Assembly (NCBI RefSeq): GCF_900111005.1
Contig: NZ_FOFV01000001.1
Location: 868,001 to 932,000 of the forward strand
Reading direction: 5' to 3'
Source: Lentzea albida
GTDB lineage: Bacteria > Actinomycetota > Actinomycetes > Mycobacteriales > Pseudonocardiaceae
DNA length: 64,000 nucleotides
Part shown: positions 16,574 to 25,068 of the stretch, piece after piece
Position numbering within the stretch: position 1 is the stretch's first letter
Layout: each line of letters opens with the position of its first letter
Program-made: the position numbers and the translations under genes
The notes under the pieces: model-generated
Databases searched by the model: none
What the model was told of the DNA's origin: nothing
What the model saw: the letters and a program-made list of their open reading frames with translations, nothing else

Positions 16574-19287
16574 TCGTTCAGTACCGCGTTCTGGGGCCGT
16601 TGGAAGTGCTGCTCGACGGTGAGCCCGTCCCGGTGCCGGCAGGGCGCGGTCGCGTGCTGCTCGCCACGCTCCTGTTGCGCGCCAACGAGATCGTGCCGGT
16701 GCCCGAGCTGGTCGACCGGGTGTGGGACGGCAGGCCACCGGCCCCGGACCGCGCGCACAAGACGCTGCAGATGGTCGTCACCAGGCTGCGGCAGTCGCTG
16801 GGCGAGGCCAACTGCGTCCGCACGTCCTCGCGCGGCTACACGGCCGAGGTCGGGCCGGGGCAGCTCGACCTCGCCGAGTTCCGCCGCCTGACCGCACGAG
16901 GTGAGCACCGCGCGGCTCTGGCGCTGTGGCGCGGCCCGGTGCTCGGCGACGTGACGTCGGAGTCGTTGCACCGCGAAGACGTGCCGGAGCTGGTCGAGGA
17001 ACAGCTCACCGCGCTGGAACGGCGGATCGACGAGGACCTCGCCGGCGCCACGGACGTGCTGGTGCCGGAGCTGCGCTCGCTCACCGAGCAGCACCCGCTG
17101 CGCGAGGCGTTCTGGGCGCAGCTGATGCTCGCGCTGCACCGCACGGGCCGGCAGGCGGAGGCGCTCGCCGCCTACCAGACGGCCCGCAGGCGCCTGGCCG
17201 ACGAACTGGGAACCGAGCCCGGCGCGCGGCTGCGGGAGGCGCAGGACGAAGTTCTCAGCGGTGAGACGCCCGGCTCCCGTGTCGTGCCCCGGCAGCTTCC
17301 CCCGGCGCACCCGCACTTCGTCGGCCGCGAGGCCGAGTTGGCGCGGCTGACCGAGGTGGTCGCGGCGCGGCCCGGCGAGCCCGTGCTGATCTCCGCGATC
17401 AACGGCATCGGCGGGGTCGGCAAGACCGTGCTGGCGGTGCAGTGGGCGCACCAGGTCGCACACCGGTTCCCGGACGGCCAGCTCCACGTCGACCTGCGCG
17501 GCTTCGACACCCGCGCCGAGCCGCTCGACCCCCACGCGGCGATCCGCGTCTTCCTGCAGGCGATGGGGGTGGGAGAGGACGACCTGCCGTCGTCCGGAGA
17601 CGCCCTGGTCGCGCTGTACCGGTCGGTGCTGGCCGGACGTCGGGTGCTCGTGCTGCTCGACAACGCCCGTGACGCCGACCAGGTCCGTCCGCTGCTGCCC
17701 GGCGGGACGGGCAACCTGGTGCTGATCACCAGTCGCGATCACCTGAGCGGGCTCGTCGACCGGGCGGGTGCGCGACCCGTCGCGCTCGACGTGATGGACG
17801 ACCAGGCGGCGGTCGCCCTCCTGGCGGGGCGGATCGGCGCCGAGAGGACCGCCGCCGAACCGGACGCCGTCGCGAGGCTCGTCGAGCGGTGCGCCGGCCT
17901 GCCGCTCGCGCTCGGCATCGTGGCCGCCCGCGCGGCGTACGGGGACAGGCTCACGGTCCTCGCGGAGGAGCTGGAACGGGAACGGCTCGACGCGCTGGAC
18001 GTCGACGACCCCACGACGGCGGTACGCGCGGTCTTCTCCTGGTCCCTGCGGTCGGTGAGCGGTGAAGCCGCGACGATGTTCACCGTGCTGGGCCTGCATC
18101 CCGGACCCGACTTCACCGTCGAGGCCGCGGCGAGCCTCGCCGCGTCGCCCGTCGCGCGGGCGGGGACGGTGATCGCCGAGCTCGTGGCGGGCAGCCTGCT
18201 CACCGAGGTGGGCGGCGGGCGGTATTCCCGGCACGACCTCCTGCGCGACTACGCAGCGGAACGGGCGGCCGAGCTTCCGGCCGCGCAGAGATCCGCGGCT
18301 CTGGGCCGGATGTTCGACCACTACCTGCACACGTCGCTGGTGGCGAGCGACTGGCTCGCCGCCGCACCGGTCGACTGGACTCCACTGGCACCTCCGGCCG
18401 ACGGGGCGGAGGTCGTGGCGTTGCCGGACTTGGCGGCAGCGCACTCCTGGTACGACAGGGAGAACCAGGTGCTGCAACGAGTGGTGTCGGTCATGGTCGC
18501 CGCGAACGCCGACGACCTCGCGTGGCGGCTGGCCTACTCGTTGCACCTCTACCTGGTGAACGGAGGCCGTCTGGCCGAGGCCGAGGCGGTCGAGACGCTC
18601 GGGTTGGAGGCGGCTCAGCGGCTGGACGACGCCTTCGCCCTGGCCCGTCTGCACCGCTCTCTGGCAGGGGTGCACGTCGCGCAGCGCGACTTCCCGAAGG
18701 CCGAGGTGCAGATCCGCGCCGCGATGAGGTGCGAGGTCCTCCTCGGGCGTGAGGACGGCCAGTCGAACCTCGCTCGCGGGCTGGCCTACGTCTACGAGAA
18801 CCAGGGGCGTGACGGCGACGCCCTGGCGGTCCTGCTCGAGACGTACCGGTTGGTCGAGCGGTGCAGTCCGAGGGAGCAGGCCTCGCTGCGGGCGGAACTG
18901 GGCCGCGCCTACCACCGCGCGGGCGACCACGAGCGCGGACTCGCACTCTGCCTCACAGCGGACGAGTGGTTCCGCGAGGAGTACAGGGACCTGCCGACGT
19001 CGCCGATGACGGGTGTCCGCCAGACGATCGCCGACATCTACCTGAAGCTGGGCAGGGTGGAGGAAGCCGTTCGCCACCACACCGACGCGGTCGGGATGAT
19101 GCGGGTGATGAGGGAGACCCTCGACCTGGCTGACGCGCTGACCGAGTTGGCCGGGGCTCACACCGCGGCCGGGGACCGGTCCTCGGCGCGTGAGGCACTC
19201 GCCGAAGCACTGGACATCTTCGAGCGGCTGGAGGACAAGCGGGCCGCCGAAGTGCGGGAGCTGCTTATATCACTGACGAATGTATGA
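16570..19287 (+). CDS. AfsR/SARP-family regulator with NB-ARC and TPR domains (2)
   Basis: 905 residues, a paralogue of the preceding gene. The first ~250 residues are strikingly similar (YRVLGPLEVLLDGEPV, VPAGRGRVLLATLLLRAN, HKTLQ). Walker A GIGGVGKT is at 279-286, followed by LLLDNA- and GLPLALGI-type motifs and a shorter TPR tail. The GTG start overlaps the upstream stop by 4 bases, so both are one transcript and translationally coupled. The pair looks like a tandem duplication whose ATPase and TPR parts have diverged, so the two proteins may share DNA targets but answer to different signals. Targets are unknown. Confidence 0.93.
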   Translation: MIVQYRVLGPLEVLLDGEPVPVPAGRGRVLLATLLLRANEIVPVPELVDRVWDGRPPAPDRAHKTLQMVVTRLRQSLGEANCVRTSSRGYTAEVGPGQLDLAEFRRLTARGEHRAALALWRGPVLGDVTSESLHREDVPELVEEQLTALERRIDEDLAGATDVLVPELRSLTEQHPLREAFWAQLMLALHRTGRQAEALAAYQTARRRLADELGTEPGARLREAQDEVLSGETPGSRVVPRQLPPAHPHFVGREAELARLTEVVAARPGEPVLISAINGIGGVGKTVLAVQWAHQVAHRFPDGQLHVDLRGFDTRAEPLDPHAAIRVFLQAMGVGEDDLPSSGDALVALYRSVLAGRRVLVLLDNARDADQVRPLLPGGTGNLVLITSRDHLSGLVDRAGARPVALDVMDDQAAVALLAGRIGAERTAAEPDAVARLVERCAGLPLALGIVAARAAYGDRLTVLAEELERERLDALDVDDPTTAVRAVFSWSLRSVSGEAATMFTVLGLHPGPDFTVEAAASLAASPVARAGTVIAELVAGSLLTEVGGGRYSRHDLLRDYAAERAAELPAAQRSAALGRMFDHYLHTSLVASDWLAAAPVDWTPLAPPADGAEVVALPDLAAAHSWYDRENQVLQRVVSVMVAANADDLAWRLAYSLHLYLVNGGRLAEAEAVETLGLEAAQRLDDAFALARLHRSLAGVHVAQRDFPKAEVQIRAAMRCEVLLGREDGQSNLARGLAYVYENQGRDGDALAVLLETYRLVERCSPREQASLRAELGRAYHRAGDHERGLALCLTADEWFREEYRDLPTSPMTGVRQTIADIYLKLGRVEEAVRHHTDAVGMMRVMRETLDLADALTELAGAHTAAGDRSSAREALAEALDIFERLEDKRAAEVRELLISLTNV

Positions 19288-19351
19288 AGCGAGGTTTGTA
19301 CCTACCACGGTCGGGTACCTCTACATCAGGATTCCCCACCTGGAGGTTGGA

Positions 19352-19507
19352 ATGATCGTCCTCGGTCTGATTCTGCTGGTCGTCGGATGGCTGATGGGTA
19401 TCAGCATCCTGACGACGCTGGGCGTGGTGCTCCTGGTGATCGGCGCGATCCTCGCCGTCCTCGGCGCGGTCGGCAAGCCGATCGGCGGCCGGGCGCACTA
19501 CTTCTAA
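19352..19507 (+). CDS. DUF6131 small two-helix membrane protein
   Basis: 51 residues starting at ATG 19352 with a good GGAGG site 7-11 bases upstream. Two hydrophobic helices (MIVLGLILLVVGWLMG and LGVVLLVIGAILAVLG) are followed by a polar tail GGRAHYF, the pattern of the DUF6131 family of actinobacteria. Function is unknown. A strong terminator follows. It lies 64 bp after the second SARP gene. Confidence 0.8.
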   Translation: MIVLGLILLVVGWLMGISILTTLGVVLLVIGAILAVLGAVGKPIGGRAHYF

Positions 19508-19545
19508 AGACTCATCGGTCACCGTTCCTCCCCTCGGAAACGGTG

Positions 19546-19585
19546 AAGGGGGAGCCTCCTTTGTGGAGGCTCCCCCTTCTTTTTG
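19546..19585 (+). terminator. Rho-independent terminator after DUF6131 gene
   Basis: A 14-bp perfect stem (AAGGGGGAGCCTCC / GGAGGCTCCCCCTT) with a 5-nt loop is followed by CTTTTT. It closes the SARP/DUF6131 segment, and because the stem is symmetric it could also act on the opposite strand. Confidence 0.92.
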
Positions 19586-19598
19586 TCTCACAACGGTT

Positions 19599-19700
19599 TC
19601 ACACGTTGTTCTTCGTGCGTGCGGCAGCGGCGAACACTCCGAACGCGACCCCCAGCATGGCCAGAGCGGCGACAGCGGCGACAACAAGATCAACAGACAT
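19599..19700 (-). CDS. 33-residue single-helix membrane peptide
   Basis: Reverse-strand small open frame: ATG at 19700-19698, stop TGA at 19601-19599. The peptide starts MSVDLVVAAVAALAMLGV, continues as one hydrophobic helix to about residue 26 and ends in a basic tail ARTKNNV. A GAGGGAG sequence lies about 11 bases upstream, a slightly long spacing. The terminator at 19546-19585 lies just downstream and could serve it. Membrane-helix periodicity with a positive C-terminus argues for a real small protein. Function is unknown; no family is recognised. Confidence 0.45.
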   Translation of the reverse strand: MSVDLVVAAVAALAMLGVAFGVFAAAARTKNNV

Positions 19701-19759
19701 GATCAGAAAAACTCCCTCTAGCGATCTCTCCCGTCCTTATGACGCCGGGGTACCCCACA

Positions 19760-19778
19760 ACGTTGCCTCGGGTAACGT
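19760..19778. promoter_or_regulatory. Inverted repeat upstream of the PimE-like gene
   Basis: ACGTTGCC-TCG-GGTAACGT forms 8-bp arms with one mismatch, 8 bases before the GTG at 19786. It could be an operator or a start-proximal hairpin. No known binding-site family is recognised. Confidence 0.3.
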
Positions 19779-19785
19779 TTTCGGG

Positions 19786-21000
19786 GTGAAACTCCGTGCT
19801 GTGGAAGCGCGAGTGCTCTCCGTAGCGCCGTGGCTGTTCGCGTTGTCGGTGCTCGGGCACCTGTTCATGGTCGCGTTCCAGACGAAGATGACCATGATCG
19901 ACCTGCTGGTGTACCGCAACGGCTCGCCGCACCTGTTCTCCGGCGACCTCTACGAGTGGCGGCTCGACCAGTACGCGGACGTGTTCCCGCTGCCGTTCAC
20001 CTACCCGCCGTTCGCGGCCGCGATCTTCACGCCGATGAGCTGGGTGCCGTGGGAGGCCTCGCGCTGGATCTGGCAGCTGATCTGCCTGGGCTGCCTCTAC
20101 TACATCGTGCACGTCACGCTGAAACTGCTGAAGCTGCAGGACCCGCGCCGCGTGATGCTGTGGACCGCGCTGACGCTGTGGATCGAGCCGGTCCGCACCA
20201 CGCTCAACTACGGCCAGATCAACCTGGTGCTGGTCGCGATCCTCATCGGCACGCTCGCCAGCGCGCGCAACTGGGTCGGTGGAGCGGGTGTCGGTTTCGC
20301 CGCGGGCATCAAGCTCACGCCCGCGATCTCGGGGCTGTACTTCCTGATCCAGCGGCGGTGGATGGCGGCTGTGTGGTCGTTCGTCGCTTTTGCCGTCGTG
20401 TACGGGATCGGCTGGGCGATCTCCCCGTCGCAGTCGGACAAGTTCTGGTTCCAGCTCCTCGGTGACGCGAGTCGCGTCGGGCCGGTCGGCAGCGCCATCA
20501 ACCAGTCACTGCGCGGTGCGTTGAGCCGCACGGTCGGTTACGACGTGAAGACCGGGCCGATCTACATCGTCGCCGTGCTCGTCGCCGCCGCGCTCACGTG
20601 GTTCGCGGTCAGCAAGACTAAGGACGTGCTGGCGTTGATCGTCAGCGTGCAGATGCTGGGCCTGCTCGTCTCGCCGATCTCGTGGAGCCACCACTGGGTG
20701 TGGATGGTGCCCGCCCTGCTGTGGCTGGTCTACGAGGGCGGGCACCTGCTCTGCAAGATCACCGCCGGCCTCTGGGTGCTGCTGACCGGCGGCTACCTGA
20801 TCTCGTTCCTGCTGCTCGCCCAGCCGAACATCTGGGACTTCCCGCGGCCGTGGATCTTCGTCGTGCTCGGCTGGGGCTATCCGGTCGCGGGCGTGCTCAC
20901 GCTGGTCGCGATCGGGCTAGCAGCCCGGCGTCAGCGGGACGAGCTGCTGTCCGGCGAGCAGGAGGCTGCCGACGGCGAACCCAGCCGAGTCGTCGGCTGA
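19786..21000 (+). CDS. GT87 polyprenyl-phosphomannose-dependent mannosyltransferase, PimE-like
   Basis: 404-residue polytopic membrane protein with about ten hydrophobic helices. An extracytoplasmic aspartate (D39, MIDLLVYRNG) corresponds to the catalytic Asp of the PimE/GT87 (DUF2029) family, and NYGQINLVL is a family hallmark. These GT-C enzymes add mannose from polyprenyl-phosphate-mannose to lipids such as phosphatidylinositol mannosides. Position next to PCD and upstream of a mutT-like gene matches Rv1159 (pimE). The GTG at 19786 (MKLRAVEARVL) was chosen because it begins the first membrane helix properly. Its last 84 bp overlap the convergent gene. Confidence 0.85.
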   Translation: MKLRAVEARVLSVAPWLFALSVLGHLFMVAFQTKMTMIDLLVYRNGSPHLFSGDLYEWRLDQYADVFPLPFTYPPFAAAIFTPMSWVPWEASRWIWQLICLGCLYYIVHVTLKLLKLQDPRRVMLWTALTLWIEPVRTTLNYGQINLVLVAILIGTLASARNWVGGAGVGFAAGIKLTPAISGLYFLIQRRWMAAVWSFVAFAVVYGIGWAISPSQSDKFWFQLLGDASRVGPVGSAINQSLRGALSRTVGYDVKTGPIYIVAVLVAAALTWFAVSKTKDVLALIVSVQMLGLLVSPISWSHHWVWMVPALLWLVYEGGHLLCKITAGLWVLLTGGYLISFLLLAQPNIWDFPRPWIFVVLGWGYPVAGVLTLVAIGLAARRQRDELLSGEQEAADGEPSRVVG

Positions 21001-21903
21001 CGCGGGCCTCCAGGAGTTGCGGGCCGCCGTCCAGCCGAGCAGGCCGCCGGCGTCGAGCGCGGTCAGCAACGCCTGCCAGCCCTTCTGGGCGTGCGGCAGG
21101 TAGGTGGCGCGGTCGAGCACGCCCGCGTTGACGCCCGCCGCGATCGCGTAGGTGATCATCGCGGTGGCGCCCGAGTCCTTGCCGGTGGTGCCCCAGAAGC
21201 CGTCGTGGCGTTGCAGGAACGTCAACGTCCGCACGCTCTTGGCCAGCGTCCTGGCGTACTCGGCGCGGTACGGGTGGTCGGCGGGGAGCGCGAGCACCGC
21301 CTTCGCCAGGCCCTGCACAGCCCAGCCGTTCGTCTGCGCGTTCAGGCTCCACAGGCCGGTGAACTCGTTGAACGTGCGCGCCTTGAGGCTCTGGTAGGAG
21401 CGGAACGAGTAGTCCAGCATCGCCTGGTCGTGGTCGGCGAGGGCGATCCGCGTGAACGACGGCAGCGCCATGTTCAGCGCGTCCGGCGACCTCCAGTACG
21501 TGCCACCATCCCGCACCTGGGCGCGCAGGTTGTCGCGCAACGGCTGCAGCACCTCGGGTTCCGGGTGGAAGTACGCCACGTCGAGGTACGGCTCACCGGT
21601 CGCCTGCGCGTCCGGGGCGAAGGGGTGCGCCGGGTCGACCGGCAGCAGGTAGTGGTTCGCCTGCACCCACGGCCACGTCTTGTGGTTGCTGATCCCGGTC
21701 GTCCGCACCTGGGCGAGGTTGCCGGTGTGGAAACCCGCGTTGGACCAGGTGTTCGCCGCTAGATCGGTTCCCCTGGTCACCCACGCCTGGCTGGCCTCGA
21801 CCATGGTGTCCGTCACGGCACAGGGCACGGCCTGGGCCGCGGCCGGGACGAGGAGGAGACTGCCGGCCAGCGCCCCGACGAACAGAGGTGTGCGCATCCG
21901 CAT
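20917..21903 (-). CDS. Secreted GH88/GH105-like glycoside hydrolase
   Basis: 328 residues with an N-terminal signal peptide (MRMRTPLFVGALAGSLLLVP, cleavage near AAQA-VP). The mature part resembles unsaturated glucuronyl/rhamnogalacturonyl hydrolases with an alpha6/alpha6 barrel: YWRSPDALNMALP (position of a catalytic Asp), NGWAVQGLAKAVLALP and LQRHDGFWG match the family's (D/P)D-M-P, GNGW and Q-DG-W signatures. It probably trims oligouronides outside the cell; exact substrate is unknown. The ATG at 21903 has GAGGG upstream; another ATG six codons earlier is possible. The 3' end overlaps the mannosyltransferase gene by 84 bp. Confidence 0.78.
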   Translation of the reverse strand: MRMRTPLFVGALAGSLLLVPAAAQAVPCAVTDTMVEASQAWVTRGTDLAANTWSNAGFHTGNLAQVRTTGISNHKTWPWVQANHYLLPVDPAHPFAPDAQATGEPYLDVAYFHPEPEVLQPLRDNLRAQVRDGGTYWRSPDALNMALPSFTRIALADHDQAMLDYSFRSYQSLKARTFNEFTGLWSLNAQTNGWAVQGLAKAVLALPADHPYRAEYARTLAKSVRTLTFLQRHDGFWGTTGKDSGATAMITYAIAAGVNAGVLDRATYLPHAQKGWQALLTALDAGGLLGWTAARNSWRPASADDSAGFAVGSLLLAGQQLVPLTPGC

Positions 21904-21956
21904 GAGGGTGTTCCCTCTCATTTCCGCGGGCGGCGGCAGCGCACATCTTGACCGAA

Positions 21957-22250
21957 TCAGGCCAGGGCGTCCAGGACTCCGTCGATCTCCTCGGCGAGAC
22001 TCACGTCCAGGGCGGTGATTCCTCCCTTGTAGTGCGTGCTCAGGCGGAATGTCAGCGTCTTGTAGCGGATGTCGATGTCCGGGTGGTGGTTGTCGTTCTC
22101 GGCGATCTCCGCGATCCGGTTCACGACCATGATCGCCTTGGAGAAGCTCTCCAGCTCGACGGTCTTCACCAGTGCCGCGTCCTGCGGGCACCAGCCGGGG
22201 AGTGTGGGCAGCAGGTCGTCCAACTGATCGTCGCTCAACAGCTCGGCCAT
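21957..22250 (-). CDS. Pterin-4-alpha-carbinolamine dehydratase
   Basis: PCD/DCoH-family enzyme that dehydrates 4a-hydroxytetrahydropterins. The 97-residue protein contains the diagnostic NDNHHPDIDIRY motif (His-His-Pro active site) and the WxF-like edge strands (KTLTFRLSTH). Start ATG 22250 (MAELLSDDQ) matches the family N-terminus; an in-frame GTG eight codons upstream is possible. It lies between pimE and the thiamine operon, the same neighbourhood as Rv1159A, supporting orthology. It is divergent from the TPP riboswitch. Confidence 0.93.
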   Translation of the reverse strand: MAELLSDDQLDDLLPTLPGWCPQDAALVKTVELESFSKAIMVVNRIAEIAENDNHHPDIDIRYKTLTFRLSTHYKGGITALDVSLAEEIDGVLDALA

Positions 22251-22290
22251 GTCCTGATCGTCCCACCACGTCACGTAAGCTGCGCGTTTA

Positions 22291-22382
22291 CCACGGGAGT
22301 CCGGTGAAGCGCCGGGCTGAGAGGAGGGCTCGCAAGCCCTCGACCGTCCACCTGATCCGGGTCATACCGGCGTAGGGAGAGG
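22291..22382 (+). promoter_or_regulatory. TPP riboswitch (THI element)
   Basis: The conserved cores CTGAGA (22317-22322) and ACCTGATCCGGGTCATACC followed by GGCGTAGGGAGA are textbook THI-box sequences. The variable stem between them is AGGGCT-cgca-AGCCCT. The element ends 5 bases before the GTG of thiB, and its terminal GGGAGAGG serves as the ribosome binding site, so thiamine pyrophosphate binding should occlude translation initiation of the importer. Confidence 0.97.
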
Positions 22383-22387
22383 TTGCT

Positions 22388-23386
22388 GTGAGAAGGATTT
22401 GTGCTGTTTTCGCTGCTCTGGCGCTGACGGGCTGCTCGGCCGGCACGTCGACCGCGCCGCAGTCGCGCGAGGTCACGCTGGTGACCCACGACTCGTTCGC
22501 GGTGAAGCAGGAGGTCCTGGACGAGTTCCAGAAGTCCTCGGGCATCACCGTGAAGCAGCTCGCGAGCGGGGACGCGGGCGAGCTGACGAACAAGCTGGTG
22601 CTCACCAAGGCGAACCCGATCGGCGACGTCGCGTTCGGCGTCGACTCGACGTTCGCATCGCGTGCCCTCAGCGAGGGCGTGTTCGCCGAGTACGCCTCTC
22701 CGGAGGCCTCGAAGGGCGCCCAGCGGTACCAGGCCGACGACTCGAACCGGCTCCAGGCCGTCGACGTCGGTGACGTGTGCCTGAACATCGACCCGGCCAA
22801 GCTCACGGCCGGCGAGCCGAAGTCGTACGAGGACCTGGTCGACCCGAAGTTCAAGGACCAGCTGGTCGTCGAGAACCCGGCGACGTCCTCGCCCGGCCTC
22901 GCGTTCCTGCTCGGCACGATCGCGAAGTTCGGCGAGAACGGCTGGCAGGAGTACTGGACCAAGCTCAAGGCCAACGGCGTCAAGGTCGTGAGCGGCTGGG
23001 AAGAGGCCTACAACCAGGAGTTCTCGGCCACCAAGGGCACCCGGCCGATCGTGGTGTCGTACGCGTCGTCGCCGTCGGCGGAGGGCGGCAGGACCAAGGC
23101 CGTCCTCGACACCTGCTACCGCCAGGTCGAGTACGCGGGCGTGCTGTCGGGCGCCAAGAACACCGAGGACGCCAAGAAGGTCCTCGACTTCCTGCTGGGC
23201 GAGAAGTTCCAGGCCCAGGTGGCCGAGCAGATGTACGTGTACCCGTCGCGCGAGGGCGTCGCGCTGCCCGAGTCGTGGGCCAAGGACGCGCCGCTTCCCG
23301 CCTCTCCGCAGTCGTTGCCCGCGGACGAGGTGAAGGACAACCGCGAGGCGTGGGTCGAGCAGTGGCGCAAGCTGGTGCAGGGCTGA
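22388..23386 (+). CDS. thiB: Thiamine ABC transporter substrate-binding lipoprotein
   Basis: 332 residues with a lipoprotein signal (LALTGC lipobox, C19) and a periplasmic-binding-protein type II fold (TLVTHDSFAV, GDVAFGVDSTF, GDVCLNIDP, SGWEEAYNQEF). Placed directly behind a TPP riboswitch and in front of a fused permease and ATPase, it is the thiamine/TPP-binding component, anchored outside the membrane. The GTG start sits at the riboswitch exit. Confidence 0.93.
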   Translation: MRRICAVFAALALTGCSAGTSTAPQSREVTLVTHDSFAVKQEVLDEFQKSSGITVKQLASGDAGELTNKLVLTKANPIGDVAFGVDSTFASRALSEGVFAEYASPEASKGAQRYQADDSNRLQAVDVGDVCLNIDPAKLTAGEPKSYEDLVDPKFKDQLVVENPATSSPGLAFLLGTIAKFGENGWQEYWTKLKANGVKVVSGWEEAYNQEFSATKGTRPIVVSYASSPSAEGGRTKAVLDTCYRQVEYAGVLSGAKNTEDAKKVLDFLLGEKFQAQVAEQMYVYPSREGVALPESWAKDAPLPASPQSLPADEVKDNREAWVEQWRKLVQG

Positions 23387-25068
23387 GCGGACGCGGTGAC
23401 AGGCCGGCCACCGGCGGGGAGCGGCCGGGTGGCGCTCCCGCGGGCGGTGGTCGTCCGGCGACGCGAGTCCGCCGCGGCCTGATCTCCGCTCGTGCCGGGT
23501 GGTCGGCGGCGGCGCTGCTGCCGCTGGCCTTCCTCGCGCTCTTCTTCGCCTGGCCGGTCCTCGCGATCGTCGACCTGGGCCTGCGCGAGGGCGGTGTGCT
23601 CGCCGCGGTCCTCGAAGCCGACACCTGGGAGCTCGTCGCCTTCACCCTCGGCCAGGCCGCGGCCTCCACGCTCGTGGCGGTCCTCGCCGGCATGCCGCTC
23701 GCGTTCGTGCTGGCACGCTGCGAGATCCGCGGCCTCGGGCTGGTCCGCGCGGCCGTGATGGTGCCGTTCGTGCTGCCGACCGTGGTGGTGGGCCTGGCTT
23801 TCCGGACGTTCTGGCCCGACGGCGGCGTGCTGCCGATCGTGCTGGCCAACGCGTTCTTCAACGTCGCCGTGGTCGCGCGGACCGTCGGTGGGCTGTGGGC
23901 GCACACGGACCGGCGCGCCGAGGACGCGGCGCGGGCGCTGGGTGCGTCCCGGCCACGGGCGTTCCTGTCGGTGGTGCTGCCCGCGCTGGCGCCGGCGATC
24001 GGGTCGGCCGCCGCGGTCGTGTTCCTGTTCTGCGCCACGAGTTTCGGCGTCGTGCTGGTGCTCGGCGGGTCGCGGTACCGGACGCTCGAGACCGAGATCT
24101 ACCTGCGGACGGTCGAGCTGTTCGACCTGTCCGGGGCGGCCGCGTTGTCGTTGCTGCAGTTCGCCGCCGTGCTGGCGGTGCTGGTGCTGGGGGCTCTGGC
24201 CCGGCGTCGGCGCGAGACCGCGCTGGCCTTGCGCGGCCGGGAGGAGCTGGCCCGGAAGCCGTCCGGTGGCGAGTGGTACGTGGTGGCCGCCGCGTTCGCC
24301 GTCGTCGTGGCGTTGCTGACGCCCGTGGTCGGGCTCGTGGCGCGCTCTCTGTCCACTCGGGACGGTTGGAGCCTCGCCGGGTACGTGGCGCTGAACACCC
24401 GGGGCGACCGCGGAACGCTGGCCGTCACGGGGATCGACGCGGCGGTGAACTCGCTGCGGACGGCCTTCGACGCGACCCTCGTGGCGCTGGTGGTCGGGGT
24501 GTTCTCGGCCGTGGTGCTGGTCGGCCTGCGCAGGTCGGGGGCCCGGTTCGCCGAGGTGCTCGACACGGCGTTGATGCTGCCGCTCGGGGTGTCCGCGGTG
24601 ACGGTCGGCTTCGGCTACCTGATCACGATGGACGCGCTGCCCGGCGACTTCCGGACGTCGCCGATGCTGGTGCCGCTGGCCCAGGCACTCGTGGTGACGC
24701 CGTTGATCGTGCGGATGGTGCTGCCGGTGCTGCGGGCCGTCGACGAACGGCTGCGGCAGGCGGCGGCCACCCTGGGCGCCTCGCCGGCGCGGGTCTGGCG
24801 TGAAGTGGACCTGCCTCTGGTGGGACGGTCCCTGGTCGCCGCGGCCGGGTTCGGGTACGTGGTGGCGCTGGGCGAGTTCGGGGCGACGAGTTTCCTCGCG
24901 CGGCCGGACGCGCCGACGTTGCCGGTGGTGATCGCGCGGCTGATGTCGCGGCCGGGGGAGTTGAACAGCCAGATGGCCTACGCGGCGTGCGCGCTGCTGA
25001 TGGTCGTGACGGTCGGGTGCGTGCTGCTGATCGAGCGGTTGCGCGTGCCGGGCAGCGGGGAGTTCTGA
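23362..25068 (+). CDS. thiP: Thiamine ABC transporter permease (two fused domains)
   Basis: About 568 residues with two consecutive MetI-type permease domains, each with about six membrane helices and an EAA loop (DAARALGASRPRAFLSVVLP around residue 200; QAAATLGASPARVWREVDLP around residue 480). The start is uncertain: no ATG or GTG occurs in frame after the thiB stop before the first helix (SAAALLPLAFLALFF). I use GTG 23362, which overlaps thiB by 25 bases; a CTG near 23383 is an alternative. The ATPase follows with a TGATG overlap. Confidence 0.9.
   Translation: MAQAGAGLSGRGDRPATGGERPGGAPAGGGRPATRVRRGLISARAGWSAAALLPLAFLALFFAWPVLAIVDLGLREGGVLAAVLEADTWELVAFTLGQAAASTLVAVLAGMPLAFVLARCEIRGLGLVRAAVMVPFVLPTVVVGLAFRTFWPDGGVLPIVLANAFFNVAVVARTVGGLWAHTDRRAEDAARALGASRPRAFLSVVLPALAPAIGSAAAVVFLFCATSFGVVLVLGGSRYRTLETEIYLRTVELFDLSGAAALSLLQFAAVLAVLVLGALARRRRETALALRGREELARKPSGGEWYVVAAAFAVVVALLTPVVGLVARSLSTRDGWSLAGYVALNTRGDRGTLAVTGIDAAVNSLRTAFDATLVALVVGVFSAVVLVGLRRSGARFAEVLDTALMLPLGVSAVTVGFGYLITMDALPGDFRTSPMLVPLAQALVVTPLIVRMVLPVLRAVDERLRQAAATLGASPARVWREVDLPLVGRSLVAAAGFGYVVALGEFGATSFLARPDAPTLPVVIARLMSRPGELNSQMAYAACALLMVVTVGCVLLIERLRVPGSGEF

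Noticed and set aside
13457..19287. Pathway-specific regulators of an adjacent antibiotic cluster
   Set aside because: No polyketide, NRPS, RiPP or terpene biosynthetic genes occur within the window.
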